From assembly GCF_030733745.1 (NCBI RefSeq), contig NZ_JASHIK010000001.1, positions 124,001-188,000 of the forward strand: a DNA stretch of 64,000 nt, written 5' to 3'. Made by a program: the position numbers and the translations under genes. Source of the stretch: Stappia sp. MMSF_3263 (GTDB lineage Bacteria > Pseudomonadota > Alphaproteobacteria > Rhizobiales > Stappiaceae). Of this stretch, positions 25,781-33,572 are shown one piece after another. How positions within the stretch are numbered: position 1 is the stretch's first letter; the number at the start of each line of letters is the position of its first letter. The notes under the pieces were generated by a model. It made no database searches, had not been told where the DNA came from, and saw only the letters and a program-made list of their open reading frames with translations.

Positions 25781-26199
25781 CGGAAGACTCGCACACCGCC
25801 CCGTCCGCCACTCTCGCTCTGCCTGTCGGAGAGATTGTCGCGACCTGGACTCCAAGCCAGTCGGATTTCGATGCCTTTGCCGAACTGTCCGGCGACGACA
25901 ATCCGATCCATGTCGATCCGGCCTTTTCCGCTCGCACCCGCTTCGGCCGGACGGTGTCGCACGGCATGCTGCTCTATTCCCGGCTCTGGGCGCTGCTGCG
26001 CGCCCGTCACCCGGGCCGCCGCCACGCCATGCAGTCGCTGATGTTTCCCAATCCTGCCTACGCGGGGGAGGAACTCGCCTTCCGGTTCTCGGCTGCCGAG
26101 ACGAAAGGGAAGGACGAGACGATGGTCATCGAGATCCGGCGGACCGCGGATGGAAAGGTGGTGCTGTCGGGTGAGTGCCGGATGGAGGAGATCGGATGA
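25777..26199 (+). CDS. MaoC-family dehydratase
   Basis: A 140-aa single hot-dog domain with the hydratase-2 signature FAELSGDDNPIHVD at about residues 35-47, which supplies the catalytic Asp and His, followed by FGRTVSHGMLLYSRLW. It likely hydrates an enoyl-CoA with R stereochemistry. It overlaps the ligase gene and the next hot-dog gene by four bases each (ATGA). Confidence 0.85.
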   Translation: MTEDSHTAPSATLALPVGEIVATWTPSQSDFDAFAELSGDDNPIHVDPAFSARTRFGRTVSHGMLLYSRLWALLRARHPGRRHAMQSLMFPNPAYAGEELAFRFSAAETKGKDETMVIEIRRTADGKVVLSGECRMEEIG

Positions 26200-26561
26200 C
26201 GCTGGAACTCGGTCAGACGGCGGAAGTTCGCCGCGTCTTTCCCGCAAGTGATGCGGGTGCCTTCGCGGCGCTAGCGGGTCTTGCCGGTGTTCCGGACGCA
26301 GTGCCGGAGCCGCTGATCGGCGGGCTTTTTTCCTATCTCCTGGGCGTCGAATTGCCCGGTTTCGGCACCAACTATCTCAAGCAGGAGATGCGCTTTCTTG
26401 CACCGGCCGGTTTCGACGAGGAACTGACGGCGCGCGTGAGGGTGACGCGGCTTCGGCCGGAGAAACATCTTGTCGACCTGGAGACGGTTTGCGAGTGCGC
26501 GGACGGTCGGCGCGTGTGCGAAGGCAGGGCGCTTGTCTATGTAGAAGATGTTGGCGCCTGA
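26196..26561 (+). CDS. MaoC-like hot-dog protein without the hydratase motif
   Basis: A 121-aa protein whose C-terminal strands (NYLKQEMRFLAPAGFDEELTARVRVTRLRPEKHLVDLETVC) follow the MaoC hot-dog fold. In the place of the SGDxNPxH signature it has LAGLAGVPDAVPEPLIGGLFSYLLG, with neither the Asp nor the His. The overlap with the preceding MaoC gene suggests the two form a heteromeric hydratase in which this is the non-catalytic subunit. Alternatively it has a thioesterase-like role. Last gene of the plus-strand operon. Confidence 0.7.
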   Translation: MTLELGQTAEVRRVFPASDAGAFAALAGLAGVPDAVPEPLIGGLFSYLLGVELPGFGTNYLKQEMRFLAPAGFDEELTARVRVTRLRPEKHLVDLETVCECADGRRVCEGRALVYVEDVGA

Positions 26562-26586
26562 AGCGCCGGACATGCGTCCCCCAACG

Positions 26587-26614
26587 AAAAACGCCGCCGG
26601 CAAGCCGGCGGCGT
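26587..26614 (-). terminator. Rho-independent terminator of the cold-shock gene
   Basis: A perfect 10-base-pair stem (26591-26600 with 26605-26614) with a 4-base loop. Read on the minus strand it is followed by TTTTT (26590-26586). It lies 33 bases behind the csp stop. On the plus strand there is no T-run, but the same hairpin may slow read-through from the MaoC operon. Confidence 0.85.
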
Positions 26615-26647
26615 TCGTCAAACAGCTTTCAGGCCGAGGAGCGCGTG

Positions 26648-26860
26648 TTACGCGAGCTCGAGCTGGGCGGCCTGCAGGCCACGGCCGCGACGGTCTTCTT
26701 CCGTCACGAAAGTCAGGGTCGTGCCTTCCGCCGGGACGGCGATGCCCGAGCGCTCGAAAGCGGTGATGTGGACGAACACATCCTTGCCGCCTTCGGCCGG
26801 GGTCACGAAACCGAAGCCACGATCATGGTTGAAGAACTTGAGGGTGCCGGTCTGGCGCAT
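26648..26860 (-). CDS. Cold-shock protein, CspA family
   Basis: A 70-aa OB-fold nucleic-acid-binding protein with RNP1 (RGFGFV, residues 14-19) and RNP2 (DVFVHI, 27-32). It starts TGTLKFFNHDRGFGF as alphaproteobacterial CspA proteins do, and acts as an RNA chaperone. AGGAG lies 10 bases upstream of the ATG. The gene has its own terminator and a 277-base upstream region with hairpins. It interrupts the two halves of the TetR-linked locus but has no obvious functional tie to it. Confidence 0.93.
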   Translation of the reverse strand: MRQTGTLKFFNHDRGFGFVTPAEGGKDVFVHITAFERSGIAVPAEGTTLTFVTEEDRRGRGLQAAQLELA

Positions 26861-26894
26861 GGGGGAAACTCCTGTCCCGAGTCAAAACGTTAAA

Positions 26895-26966
26895 GCGCAA
26901 GTAAGCGCGCTTGCTTGCGCGAGCGTGGCATTCAGAAACGGGAAAGGCAGTTCTGTTCGACAGAAC
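26895..26966 (-). promoter_or_regulatory. Hairpins upstream of the cold-shock gene
   Basis: Two inverted repeats lie 35 to 106 bases upstream of the csp start. The first pairs 26895-26906 with 26909-26920 (12 bases with one imperfect pair, minimal loop). The second, GTTCTGT-TCG-ACAGAAC (26950-26966), is a perfect 7-base inverted repeat. If transcribed they would structure the csp leader RNA, where cold-shock mRNAs often carry temperature-dependent folds. The second could instead be an operator. Confidence 0.4.
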
Positions 26967-27137
26967 CGGTCACGGAGACCGGGAGAGAGCCGCATACCGA
27001 AACTTTCTTAACCGGGGTTCGAATTTTCAAGCCCGCTTTTGCCGGACCTAGGCCCGACGCGCGAAGTGTATGCGAAAACACGGAAGCCAGCAAGCGCCGT
27101 GGTGCAGGCGAGGGATGCGGAACGCGGCTGTCTGCCA

Positions 27138-27947
27138 TCAGTTGGGGGAGCGGCGCGGATCGATCACTTCCCCCAGCATGGCGTTGAACGGACCGGGTTC
27201 CTCCAGATGCGGGGCATGGCCGGATGCGGAGAATGTGTGGAGGTGCGCGCGCGCCAGCTGAGAACATTGCCACTGGGCGGCACCGGCGTCATAGAGCTGG
27301 CTTTGCGCCCCGCGCGCGAGCACCACGGGCAGTTCGAGGCGCGGGATCAGGTCGCGAAAGTCCTGCGCGGTCAGGGACCGCCACATGGCGGCAAGCGACC
27401 TGGGGTCGGCGGCGCGCATTTCCCTCTCCGCGAAGGAAAGTAGGTTCCGGGGTGCCCCGGATGCGAAGGTGCGCCGCGCGGTCGGTGCGGCGAGCAGCGG
27501 CCATTGCGTCTCGATCGCCTTGAGAAAGACCGCATTGCGGTCGCCGTCCAGGCCGCTGCGCGACCCGAATTGCCAGTCGGGCGCGTTGACCACCTTGGGC
27601 GACATGTCCTCCACCACGAGCGCCGACAGGCGGCCCGCGCCGTGCCGTTCGATCATCGACCAGGCGACAAGCGCGCCCATCGACCAGCCGACAACGGCGG
27701 CATTCTCGATCCCGTCTTCCGCAAGCAGGTCGTGAAGCGCGTCGGCGCCCGCCTCGATGGTCGGCGCGAGGCGCTCGGCGCTGCGGCCGTGACCGGGAAG
27801 GTCGGGGGCCAGCACCAGTGTCTGTTCGCCCAGCGCCTGCATTTGTGGTTCGAAGAAGCCGCCGTGGCAGGACCAGCCATGCAGCAGGACAAGGGGGCAC
27901 CGCCCGCGCCGCAGCGTGCCGGCGCGGCGGACGAAAAGACTGGTCAT
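27138..27947 (-). CDS. Alpha/beta-fold hydrolase
   Basis: A 269-aa hydrolase of the BioH/MhpC type. The oxyanion segment is LLHGWSCHGGFF, the nucleophile is Ser89 in VVGWSMGALVAW, and the catalytic His lies in SASGHAPHLEEPGPF near the end. I start at ATG 27947, which overlaps the livM stop by four bases; the longer frame reads into livM. As the last gene of the transporter operon it may release a substrate from an ester or thioester taken up by the transporter. The substrate is unknown. Confidence 0.82.
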   Translation of the reverse strand: MTSLFVRRAGTLRRGRCPLVLLHGWSCHGGFFEPQMQALGEQTLVLAPDLPGHGRSAERLAPTIEAGADALHDLLAEDGIENAAVVGWSMGALVAWSMIERHGAGRLSALVVEDMSPKVVNAPDWQFGSRSGLDGDRNAVFLKAIETQWPLLAAPTARRTFASGAPRNLLSFAEREMRAADPRSLAAMWRSLTAQDFRDLIPRLELPVVLARGAQSQLYDAGAAQWQCSQLARAHLHTFSASGHAPHLEEPGPFNAMLGEVIDPRRSPN

Positions 27948-29002
27948 CCCCGTCTCCGCAGCCGGCCGACCACGCCGTCGGGGAAGAAATAGACGGACAG
28001 GATGAAGAGCACGCCGAGCCACAGCAGCCAGCGCTCGGGAGCGAGCAGCACGGACACCAGCGGCAACGCCTCGGTTGCCTGCTCGGCCGCGCCCATCAGG
28101 TTCTGAAGGTAGGTCTGGGCGAGGATGAAGAGCGTTGCGCCGATCACGGCGCCGTACATCGTGCCCATTCCGCCGATGACAACCATCAAGAGGATGTCGA
28201 TCATGATCTCCATCGAAAGCGTCGTCGCCGGGCCCGTGTAGCGGATCCAGATCGCCAGCAGTGCTCCGGCAAGACTGGCCATGGCGGCCGACAGGACGGT
28301 TGCCGTCGTTCGGTACCAGATCACCCGGTAGCCGATCGCCTCGGCGCGGAAGGCATTGTCGCGCACCGCCTTGAGTGTCGTGCCGAAGGGCGAATTGACG
28401 ATCCGCAGCATGGCAAGGAAGAGCGCCAGCGCGCAGAAGAAGACGAGGTAATAGGCCAGTAGCCGTCCGTCGAGGCGCACGTCGAACAGACGGAAATCGG
28501 CGAGGCGGAAAGCCGGCGTCAGTTCGCGCGGTATGCGGTAGGTGAGACCGTCCTCGCCCCCGGTAAAACCGGACATCTGCGACACGAGCACGGCGAAGGC
28601 GCTGGCCACCGCGAGTGTCACCATGGCGAAGAAGATCGCCTTGACCCTAAGCGAGAAGAGCCCGATGGCGAGAGCCAGAACGGCTGAGACGAGCGTGCCG
28701 GCGACGACGCCGACGCCGATCGCGCTGAAGCCCGGACCCATGACTGAAAGCGCGATGGCAACACCATAGGCCCCGATGCCGAAGAACATCGTGTGGGCGA
28801 AGGACACGATTCCCGTATATCCGAGCAGCAGGTCGTAGCTCGCCACCAGTACGATGAAGATGCAGATGCGCGCGGCCGTGTCGAGTGGCTTCGTGCCGGG
28901 AAAAAGGAACGGCGCGAAAGCAAGCGCCAGGCCGATCAGGATCAGGATCGCGGCCAGGATGCGGCTTTGCGGACGGTCCCCGGAGAACAGCGTGTTGATC
29001 AT
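27944..29002 (-). CDS. livM: Branched-chain-type ABC transporter, permease LivM (second system)
   Basis: A 352-aa LivM-class permease: YDLLLGYTGIVSFAHTMFFGIGAYGVAIAL near residue 55, LRVKAIFFAMVTLAVASAFAVL, and the ATPase-contact loop FRAEAIGYRVIWYRTTATVLSAAMASLAGAL. It is more divergent from the window's other LivM than orthologues would be, fitting a different substrate. It lies 7 bases behind livH and overlaps the hydrolase gene. Confidence 0.85.
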   Translation of the reverse strand: MINTLFSGDRPQSRILAAILILIGLALAFAPFLFPGTKPLDTAARICIFIVLVASYDLLLGYTGIVSFAHTMFFGIGAYGVAIALSVMGPGFSAIGVGVVAGTLVSAVLALAIGLFSLRVKAIFFAMVTLAVASAFAVLVSQMSGFTGGEDGLTYRIPRELTPAFRLADFRLFDVRLDGRLLAYYLVFFCALALFLAMLRIVNSPFGTTLKAVRDNAFRAEAIGYRVIWYRTTATVLSAAMASLAGALLAIWIRYTGPATTLSMEIMIDILLMVVIGGMGTMYGAVIGATLFILAQTYLQNLMGAAEQATEALPLVSVLLAPERWLLWLGVLFILSVYFFPDGVVGRLRRRG

Positions 29003-29009
29003 GTTGGAC

Positions 29010-30038
29010 CTATTTCGCCTTGACCACGGGATAGAGGCCCTGCGGTCGCCACATCAGCACGCCGACCATCAGAGCGATGGTCGAGACAAGCGCGATCTTG
29101 GGGGCGAGAAACGCCATGTAGTTGGCGAGCAGCCCGACGAGCAGCGCGCCGATGAAACAGCCCTCGATTGAGCCGAGGCCGCCGATGATGACGACGACGA
29201 AGACGAGCACCATGATTTCCGAGCCCATGTGTGCGGTGATCGTCTCCTGGTAGAGGCCCCACATGACGCCGCCGAGGCCGGCAAGCGCGGACCCTGCCAT
29301 GAAGACCAGCAGGAACAACCGGCGGATGCGGTAGCCAAGCGCTTCCACCATTTCGCCGTTCTCGACGCCGGCGCGCACCAGCAGGCCGAGCCGCGTGGCG
29401 CGCAGCACGTGGCGCATGGCGAGGAAGAGCACGAGGCCGATGCCGACGGCGAAGACGCGGTACTTCTCGATCGCGGCCTCGCCGAAGATGAAGGAGCCCT
29501 GCAGCGACTGCGGCCGGGCGACATGGATCGCGTCAGGCCCCCAGACCACGTGGATGAGCTGCTGGGCGACGATCAGCCCGCCCATGGTGACGAGGATCTG
29601 CTTCAGATGATGGCCGTAGACCGGTTTGACAATCACCCGCTCGAAGGCAAGTCCGAGAGCGCCGGTGATCGCCATGGATGCAAGGATCGCCAGGAAGACG
29701 GCGGCAAGGTTGAGGATGACGGCCGGGCTCTGGGTCCAGCCGGCGAGCCAGGCGAGCACGGTGAAGCCGACGAAGGCGCCGACGGAAACGAAGGCGCCAT
29801 GGCCGAAATTGATAACGTCCATCAGGCCGAAGACAACGGTCAGCCCGGATGCCATGATGAAGATCATCAGCCCCATGGCAAGGCCGGCAACGGTCAGCGT
29901 GAGCCACACGGAGGGATCGCCGATGGCGGCAAGGCCGGCGAGCGCCATGACGGGGGCAAGCAGCAAGGGTGCCGCCCGCCTGACCCGCTCCAGCGGCGTC
30001 GGCCCGACGAGTTTGGGGCGGATCGCGGTTTCGCTCAT
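29010..30038 (-). CDS. livH: Branched-chain-type ABC transporter, permease LivH (second system)
   Basis: A 342-aa LivH-class permease. It has the family block GLTVVFGLMDVINFGHGAFVSVGAFVGF after an N-terminal extension of about 60 residues. IIGGLGSIEGCFIGALLVGLLANY forms the late cytoplasmic loop. It overlaps the livF stop by four bases. Confidence 0.85.
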   Translation of the reverse strand: MSETAIRPKLVGPTPLERVRRAAPLLLAPVMALAGLAAIGDPSVWLTLTVAGLAMGLMIFIMASGLTVVFGLMDVINFGHGAFVSVGAFVGFTVLAWLAGWTQSPAVILNLAAVFLAILASMAITGALGLAFERVIVKPVYGHHLKQILVTMGGLIVAQQLIHVVWGPDAIHVARPQSLQGSFIFGEAAIEKYRVFAVGIGLVLFLAMRHVLRATRLGLLVRAGVENGEMVEALGYRIRRLFLLVFMAGSALAGLGGVMWGLYQETITAHMGSEIMVLVFVVVIIGGLGSIEGCFIGALLVGLLANYMAFLAPKIALVSTIALMVGVLMWRPQGLYPVVKAK

Positions 30039-30760
30039 TGGTGTTCCTCCAGGCTGAGGCCCATCAACTGTTCCTGCAGGCCGGCGTCGGCGGCGAGCGC
30101 GCGCATGTCGCCCGCATGGACGATGCGCCCGTCATCCATCACCGAGACGGTGTCGCCAAGCGCCGAGGCCATGGCGAAGTTCTGTTCGACCAGCAGGATG
30201 GTGGTGTCGGTCTCCTTGAGCTCGCGCAAGGCGGAGGTCATGGATGCGATGATCGCCGGGGCAAGCCCCTTGCTGGGCTCGTCGATCAGGATCAGTCGGC
30301 GTGGCTCGATGATTGCACGGGCAACGGAGAGCATCTGCTTCTGTCCGCCCGACAGCGTGCCGGCCGTCTTGTCCCAGAACGTTGCGATCGGCGGAAAGAG
30401 CTCCTTGATCCAGGCGAGCCGGCGTGCGTCGAACGGGCCGTCGACGGCGGCAAGCCGCATGTTTTCCGCCACGGTCAGGTCCGAGAAGACACCCATGTTC
30501 TCTGGCACATAGGCGATGCCGGAGCGAGCGATCTCGGGTGTCGCGAGGGAATGGATCGCCTTGCCGTCGAACAGGATCTCACCGGCGCTCGCCCGCCACA
30601 GCCCCATGATCGTGCGCAGCGTGGTGGACTTGCCGGCTCCGTTGCGACCAAGCAGCACGGCAACGCCGCCGCGCGGCACGTCGAGCGTGACGTCCTGCAG
30701 GATGTGGTAGGGACCGATATGCGTGTGCACGCCGGCAAGGCGCAGGAGCATGTCAGCCAT
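30035..30760 (-). CDS. livF: Branched-chain-type ABC transporter, ATP-binding protein LivF (second system)
   Basis: A 241-aa ABC ATPase of the LivF class. Walker A is GRNGAGKST, then YVPENMGVFSDLTVAENMRLA, the signature is LSGGQKQMLSVARAI, and LILIDEPSKGLAP is Walker B. It overlaps livG by 8 bases and livH by four. Confidence 0.86.
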   Translation of the reverse strand: MADMLLRLAGVHTHIGPYHILQDVTLDVPRGGVAVLLGRNGAGKSTTLRTIMGLWRASAGEILFDGKAIHSLATPEIARSGIAYVPENMGVFSDLTVAENMRLAAVDGPFDARRLAWIKELFPPIATFWDKTAGTLSGGQKQMLSVARAIIEPRRLILIDEPSKGLAPAIIASMTSALRELKETDTTILLVEQNFAMASALGDTVSVMDDGRIVHAGDMRALAADAGLQEQLMGLSLEEHQ

Positions 30761-31544
30761 GGACCACCTCCGTGCTTGCCGCTTCGGGCGCCTTGCCGAG
30801 ATAGGCTTCCTGGACGATCGGCGAGCACATCACCTCGCCCGGTTCGCCGTCGGCGACCAGCGCGCCGTTGTGCAGCACGATGATCCTGTCGGCGAGCGTG
30901 CGAATGACGTCCATCTTGTGCTCCACCAGAAGGATGGTGCGGTCGCGATCCTTCTTGAGGTCGCGGATCAGGTCGAGAATGACGGGAACCTCGTCGACGC
31001 TCATGCCGGCCGTGGGTTCGTCAAACATCAGCACCTGAGGGCTGAGGGCGATCATCAGCGCCACTTCCAGCTTGCGCTGGTCGCCATGGGGCAGGGCCGA
31101 GACCGGCATGTCGCGCTTGTCGATGAGCCGCACCTCGGCAAGCACGTGCTCGGCCCGCTCGATCAGTTCCACATGGGCGCTAGCGCGCGAGAAGATGTCG
31201 AACCCGCGATTGGCACGGGATTGCACGACGAGGCGAACGTTTTCCCGCACGCTGAGGTTCGCAAACAGGTTGGTGAGCTGGAAGGCACGGCCGATGCCAC
31301 GGTCGCACCGTTCAGCGACGCCCTTGCGGGTGATGTCCTCGCCGTTGAGGCGGACGCGTCCCGCGCTTGCACGCAACTGGCCGGAAACCAGGTTGAAATA
31401 GGTGGTCTTGCCGGCGCCGTTCGGCCCGACGATGGCCGTCAGCGTGCCGCGCTCGAAAGCGCAGGAAACGTTGTCGACGGCGACATGGCCGCCGAAGCGG
31501 ATCGTCAGGTTCTCTGTCTCGAGAACGGGCGGTTCGCGAGTCAC
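30753..31544 (-). CDS. livG: Branched-chain-type ABC transporter, ATP-binding protein LivG (second system)
   Basis: A 263-aa ABC ATPase of the LivG class. Walker A is GPNGAGKTT and Walker B is VLMFDEPTAGMS. The signature region reads SALPHGDQRKLEVALMI, a divergent form in which LSGGQ is replaced by LPHGD; this variant occurs in some LivG proteins. I prefer the GTG start at 31544 because GGAG lies 9 bases upstream. The frame extends to ATG 31610 but that adds 22 residues unlike the family. Confidence 0.84.
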   Translation of the reverse strand: MTREPPVLETENLTIRFGGHVAVDNVSCAFERGTLTAIVGPNGAGKTTYFNLVSGQLRASAGRVRLNGEDITRKGVAERCDRGIGRAFQLTNLFANLSVRENVRLVVQSRANRGFDIFSRASAHVELIERAEHVLAEVRLIDKRDMPVSALPHGDQRKLEVALMIALSPQVLMFDEPTAGMSVDEVPVILDLIRDLKKDRDRTILLVEHKMDVIRTLADRIIVLHNGALVADGEPGEVMCSPIVQEAYLGKAPEAASTEVVHG

Positions 31545-31634
31545 GGCGCGGATCTCCGGCAGTTGGGTGGAATATCGCAGGCAATCGTGGCCGTCCGCCC
31601 CCGCTTGCATGCGGGCGGGGGCGGACCAAGCGGA

Positions 31635-32831
31635 TCAGCGTGTGTTGCGGACCGGGATCGCCATGTCCTCGATCTTCAACTCGCGGACCAGTTCGGGAAT
31701 GCCCCATTCGACGTCCGGATCGACGCGGATCTTGAAGTGGTACATCGACTGCAGCGCCTGATGGTCCTCCGCACGGAAGGTCATGGTGCCCTTCGGTGTC
31801 TCGAAGGACATGCCCTCCATCGCCGTGATCAGCTCCTCGGTGTCGGTCGAGCCGGCCTTGCGGATGCCTTCCACGACAGCGATGGCAGCGGACATTCCGC
31901 CGGCGGTGAAGAAGTCCGGCGGTGAGCCGTGGCGCTTCTCGTGCTCGGAGACGAGCCAGTCATTGGCCGGGTTCTTCGGGATATCGTGATAGTAGTAGGT
32001 GGCGCCCTCCATGCCCGGCAGCGCCTTGTAGGCCTTCATCGCGGCCAGGATGTTGCCGCCGGTGGCGATCTCGATGCCGAAGCGCTCCGGCTCCATCGCC
32101 TTGATCTTGCCGATCGGATTGTTGCCGCCGGCCCAGATGACGAACAGGAACTTGCGGCCCTCGACATCCTTGAGGGCGTCGAAGATGCGCTGGGCGCTGG
32201 CCGTGAAGTCCTGGGTGTCGGTCGGGGCGTATTCCTCGAAGGCAAGCTTCGCACCGGTACCGGCAAGCGCCTCGCGGAATGCGGCGACGCCGTCGCGGCC
32301 GAAAGCGTAGTCCTGGGCGAGGGTCGCGATGGTGACGCCCTCCTTGCCGAGCGCCACCGCATTTGCGATGGCGTCCTGAGAGGAGTTGCGCCCGGTGCGG
32401 AAGATGTAGCGGTTCCAGTTCTCGCCTGTGATGCTATCGGCCACGGCCGGCTCGACGATCAGCAGCTTGCCGTACTCCTCGGCAACGGGAAGCATGGCAA
32501 GCGCCACGCCCGAGGAGACCGGCCCAACTGCGAGGTCCACCTCGTCGTCGCCATAGGCCTCGGCCAGGGCCGCGCGGGCGATGTCAGGCTTCAGCTGGGT
32601 GTCCTTCTCGATCACGACAATCTTGCGGCCGTCGATCTCCATCGTGCCGTCGGTCGCGTATTCCAGCCCCATCATGAAGCCGGTATGCGACTGCTTGGCA
32701 TAGGCCTCAAGCGCGCCCGTCTTGCCGTAGACATGGGCGATTTTGATGTCCTGCGCGAATGCGGCGGCACCCAGCGGTGCGGCGGCAAAGCCGGCGGCCA
32801 GCGCGGCCACCAAGGCGAATTGTCTGTGCAT
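31635..32831 (-). CDS. Branched-chain-type ABC transporter, substrate-binding protein (second system)
   Basis: A 398-aa periplasmic binding protein with a signal peptide (MHRQFALVAALAAGFAAAPL, ending GAAAFA) and a mature start QDIKIAHVYGKTGALEAYAKQ. The mature domain has the two type-I lobes of Peripla_BP_6; GPVSSGVALAMLPVAEEYGKLL and IFRTGRNSSQDAIA line the cleft. This subfamily is often linked to uptake of aromatic or alicyclic carboxylates rather than amino acids (family knowledge, not proof). AGGGAGTAACGCC precedes ATG 32831. It is first in its operon and the site matching the TetR operator lies 76-102 bases upstream. Confidence 0.83.
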   Translation of the reverse strand: MHRQFALVAALAAGFAAAPLGAAAFAQDIKIAHVYGKTGALEAYAKQSHTGFMMGLEYATDGTMEIDGRKIVVIEKDTQLKPDIARAALAEAYGDDEVDLAVGPVSSGVALAMLPVAEEYGKLLIVEPAVADSITGENWNRYIFRTGRNSSQDAIANAVALGKEGVTIATLAQDYAFGRDGVAAFREALAGTGAKLAFEEYAPTDTQDFTASAQRIFDALKDVEGRKFLFVIWAGGNNPIGKIKAMEPERFGIEIATGGNILAAMKAYKALPGMEGATYYYHDIPKNPANDWLVSEHEKRHGSPPDFFTAGGMSAAIAVVEGIRKAGSTDTEELITAMEGMSFETPKGTMTFRAEDHQALQSMYHFKIRVDPDVEWGIPELVRELKIEDMAIPVRNTR

Positions 32832-32906
32832 GGCGTTACTCCCTGTTGGCGCATGCAAGCCGTGCCCGTTCCTCCGCGAGCATGTCTGCCTCGTTGCACC
32901 TCGTAT

Positions 32907-32936
32907 ATATGACGCATGATTCATGTTTCATGTCAA
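32907..32936 (-). promoter_or_regulatory. Transporter-operon promoter with TetR-type operator
   Basis: On the minus strand TTGACA (32936-32931) is a perfect -35 and TCATAT (32912-32907) the -10, 18 bases apart. The 27-nt stretch 32907-32933 covers the spacer and -10. It matches the site in the TetR promoter (22611-22637) at 20 of 27 positions, including all of TGATTCAT (32917-32924) and the following TTCAT. A repressor bound here would block RNA polymerase. Confidence 0.65.
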
Positions 32937-33100
32937 TCGGTGGAGCGAAACCCCGCCGGATGGCGAAATTGCGCATTACGTCGCTTCGTGATGGCGATCA
33001 CATTCATTTGCAGAAATGCCGGCTATCTTCAGAACATGGACGCAGGAAAAAGCGGCGTCATACAGGAAAAAGAGCGGCATCAAACAGAGGGAATGAAGTC

Positions 33101-33439
33101 ATGATGAAGAAGATCGCAGTCACAAGTCTTGCAGTTGCCCTGACCGCCGGTGCGGTTATGGCCTCCGCCACCACCGATGCCGAGGCGCGTCGCTGGCATC
33201 ACCAGAACGGCTGGGCAGCAGCCGGCGGGTTCGTCGCAGGTGCCATTGTCGGCTCCGCCTTGACGCAGCCGCGCTACTACGAGCCCGCTCCGCAATACGT
33301 CCCGGCTCCGGCCTACTATGGCCGTCCGGCCCCGTGGACTCCCGAATGGTACCGCTACTGCTCGTCGAGGTATCGTTCGTTCGACCCGGCGACCGGCTAT
33401 TTCCGCACCCATTCGGGTCGTGTGAAGTTCTGCCGCTGA
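33101..33439 (+). CDS. BA14K-like secreted protein
   Basis: A 112-aa protein with a signal peptide (MMKKIAVTSLAVALTAGAVM, ending near ASATTDAEA), a Gly/Ala hydrophobic stretch (GWAAAGGFVAGAIVGSALTQ), a Pro/Tyr-rich linker, and a C-terminal BA14K-type motif (WYRYCSSRYRSFDPATGYF, ending RVKFC) with two cysteines. BA14K proteins are known in Brucella and relatives as lectin-like surface antigens. ATGs at 33101 and 33104 are equivalent; GAGGG lies upstream. A terminator follows. Confidence 0.82.
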   Translation: MMKKIAVTSLAVALTAGAVMASATTDAEARRWHHQNGWAAAGGFVAGAIVGSALTQPRYYEPAPQYVPAPAYYGRPAPWTPEWYRYCSSRYRSFDPATGYFRTHSGRVKFCR

Positions 33440-33466
33440 GCGGAACTGTCGACAGGAACCTGGAAG

Positions 33467-33490
33467 AGGCTGGCTTTTGCCGGCCTTTTT
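33467..33490 (+). terminator. Rho-independent terminator behind the BA14K-like gene
   Basis: AGGCTGGC (33467-33474) pairs with GCCGGCCT (33479-33486) around a TTTT loop with one G-U pair, followed by TTTT. It lies 28 bases after the stop. Confidence 0.72.
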
Positions 33491-33572
33491 CCCGTGCATG
33501 CTTCGCCCCGCCGGCGCGGCGGGCTTGAAATTCGTCAGACTGGTTGCGGCAAGCTGCGACAAGAACTTCAGA

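Noticed and set aside
26950-26966. GTTC/GAAC palindrome as a LexA box
   Set aside because: Alphaproteobacterial LexA sites are direct repeats of GTTC or GAAC spaced by seven bases. This is an inverted repeat with a three-base loop upstream of a cold-shock gene, so I treat it as a leader hairpin or unknown operator.
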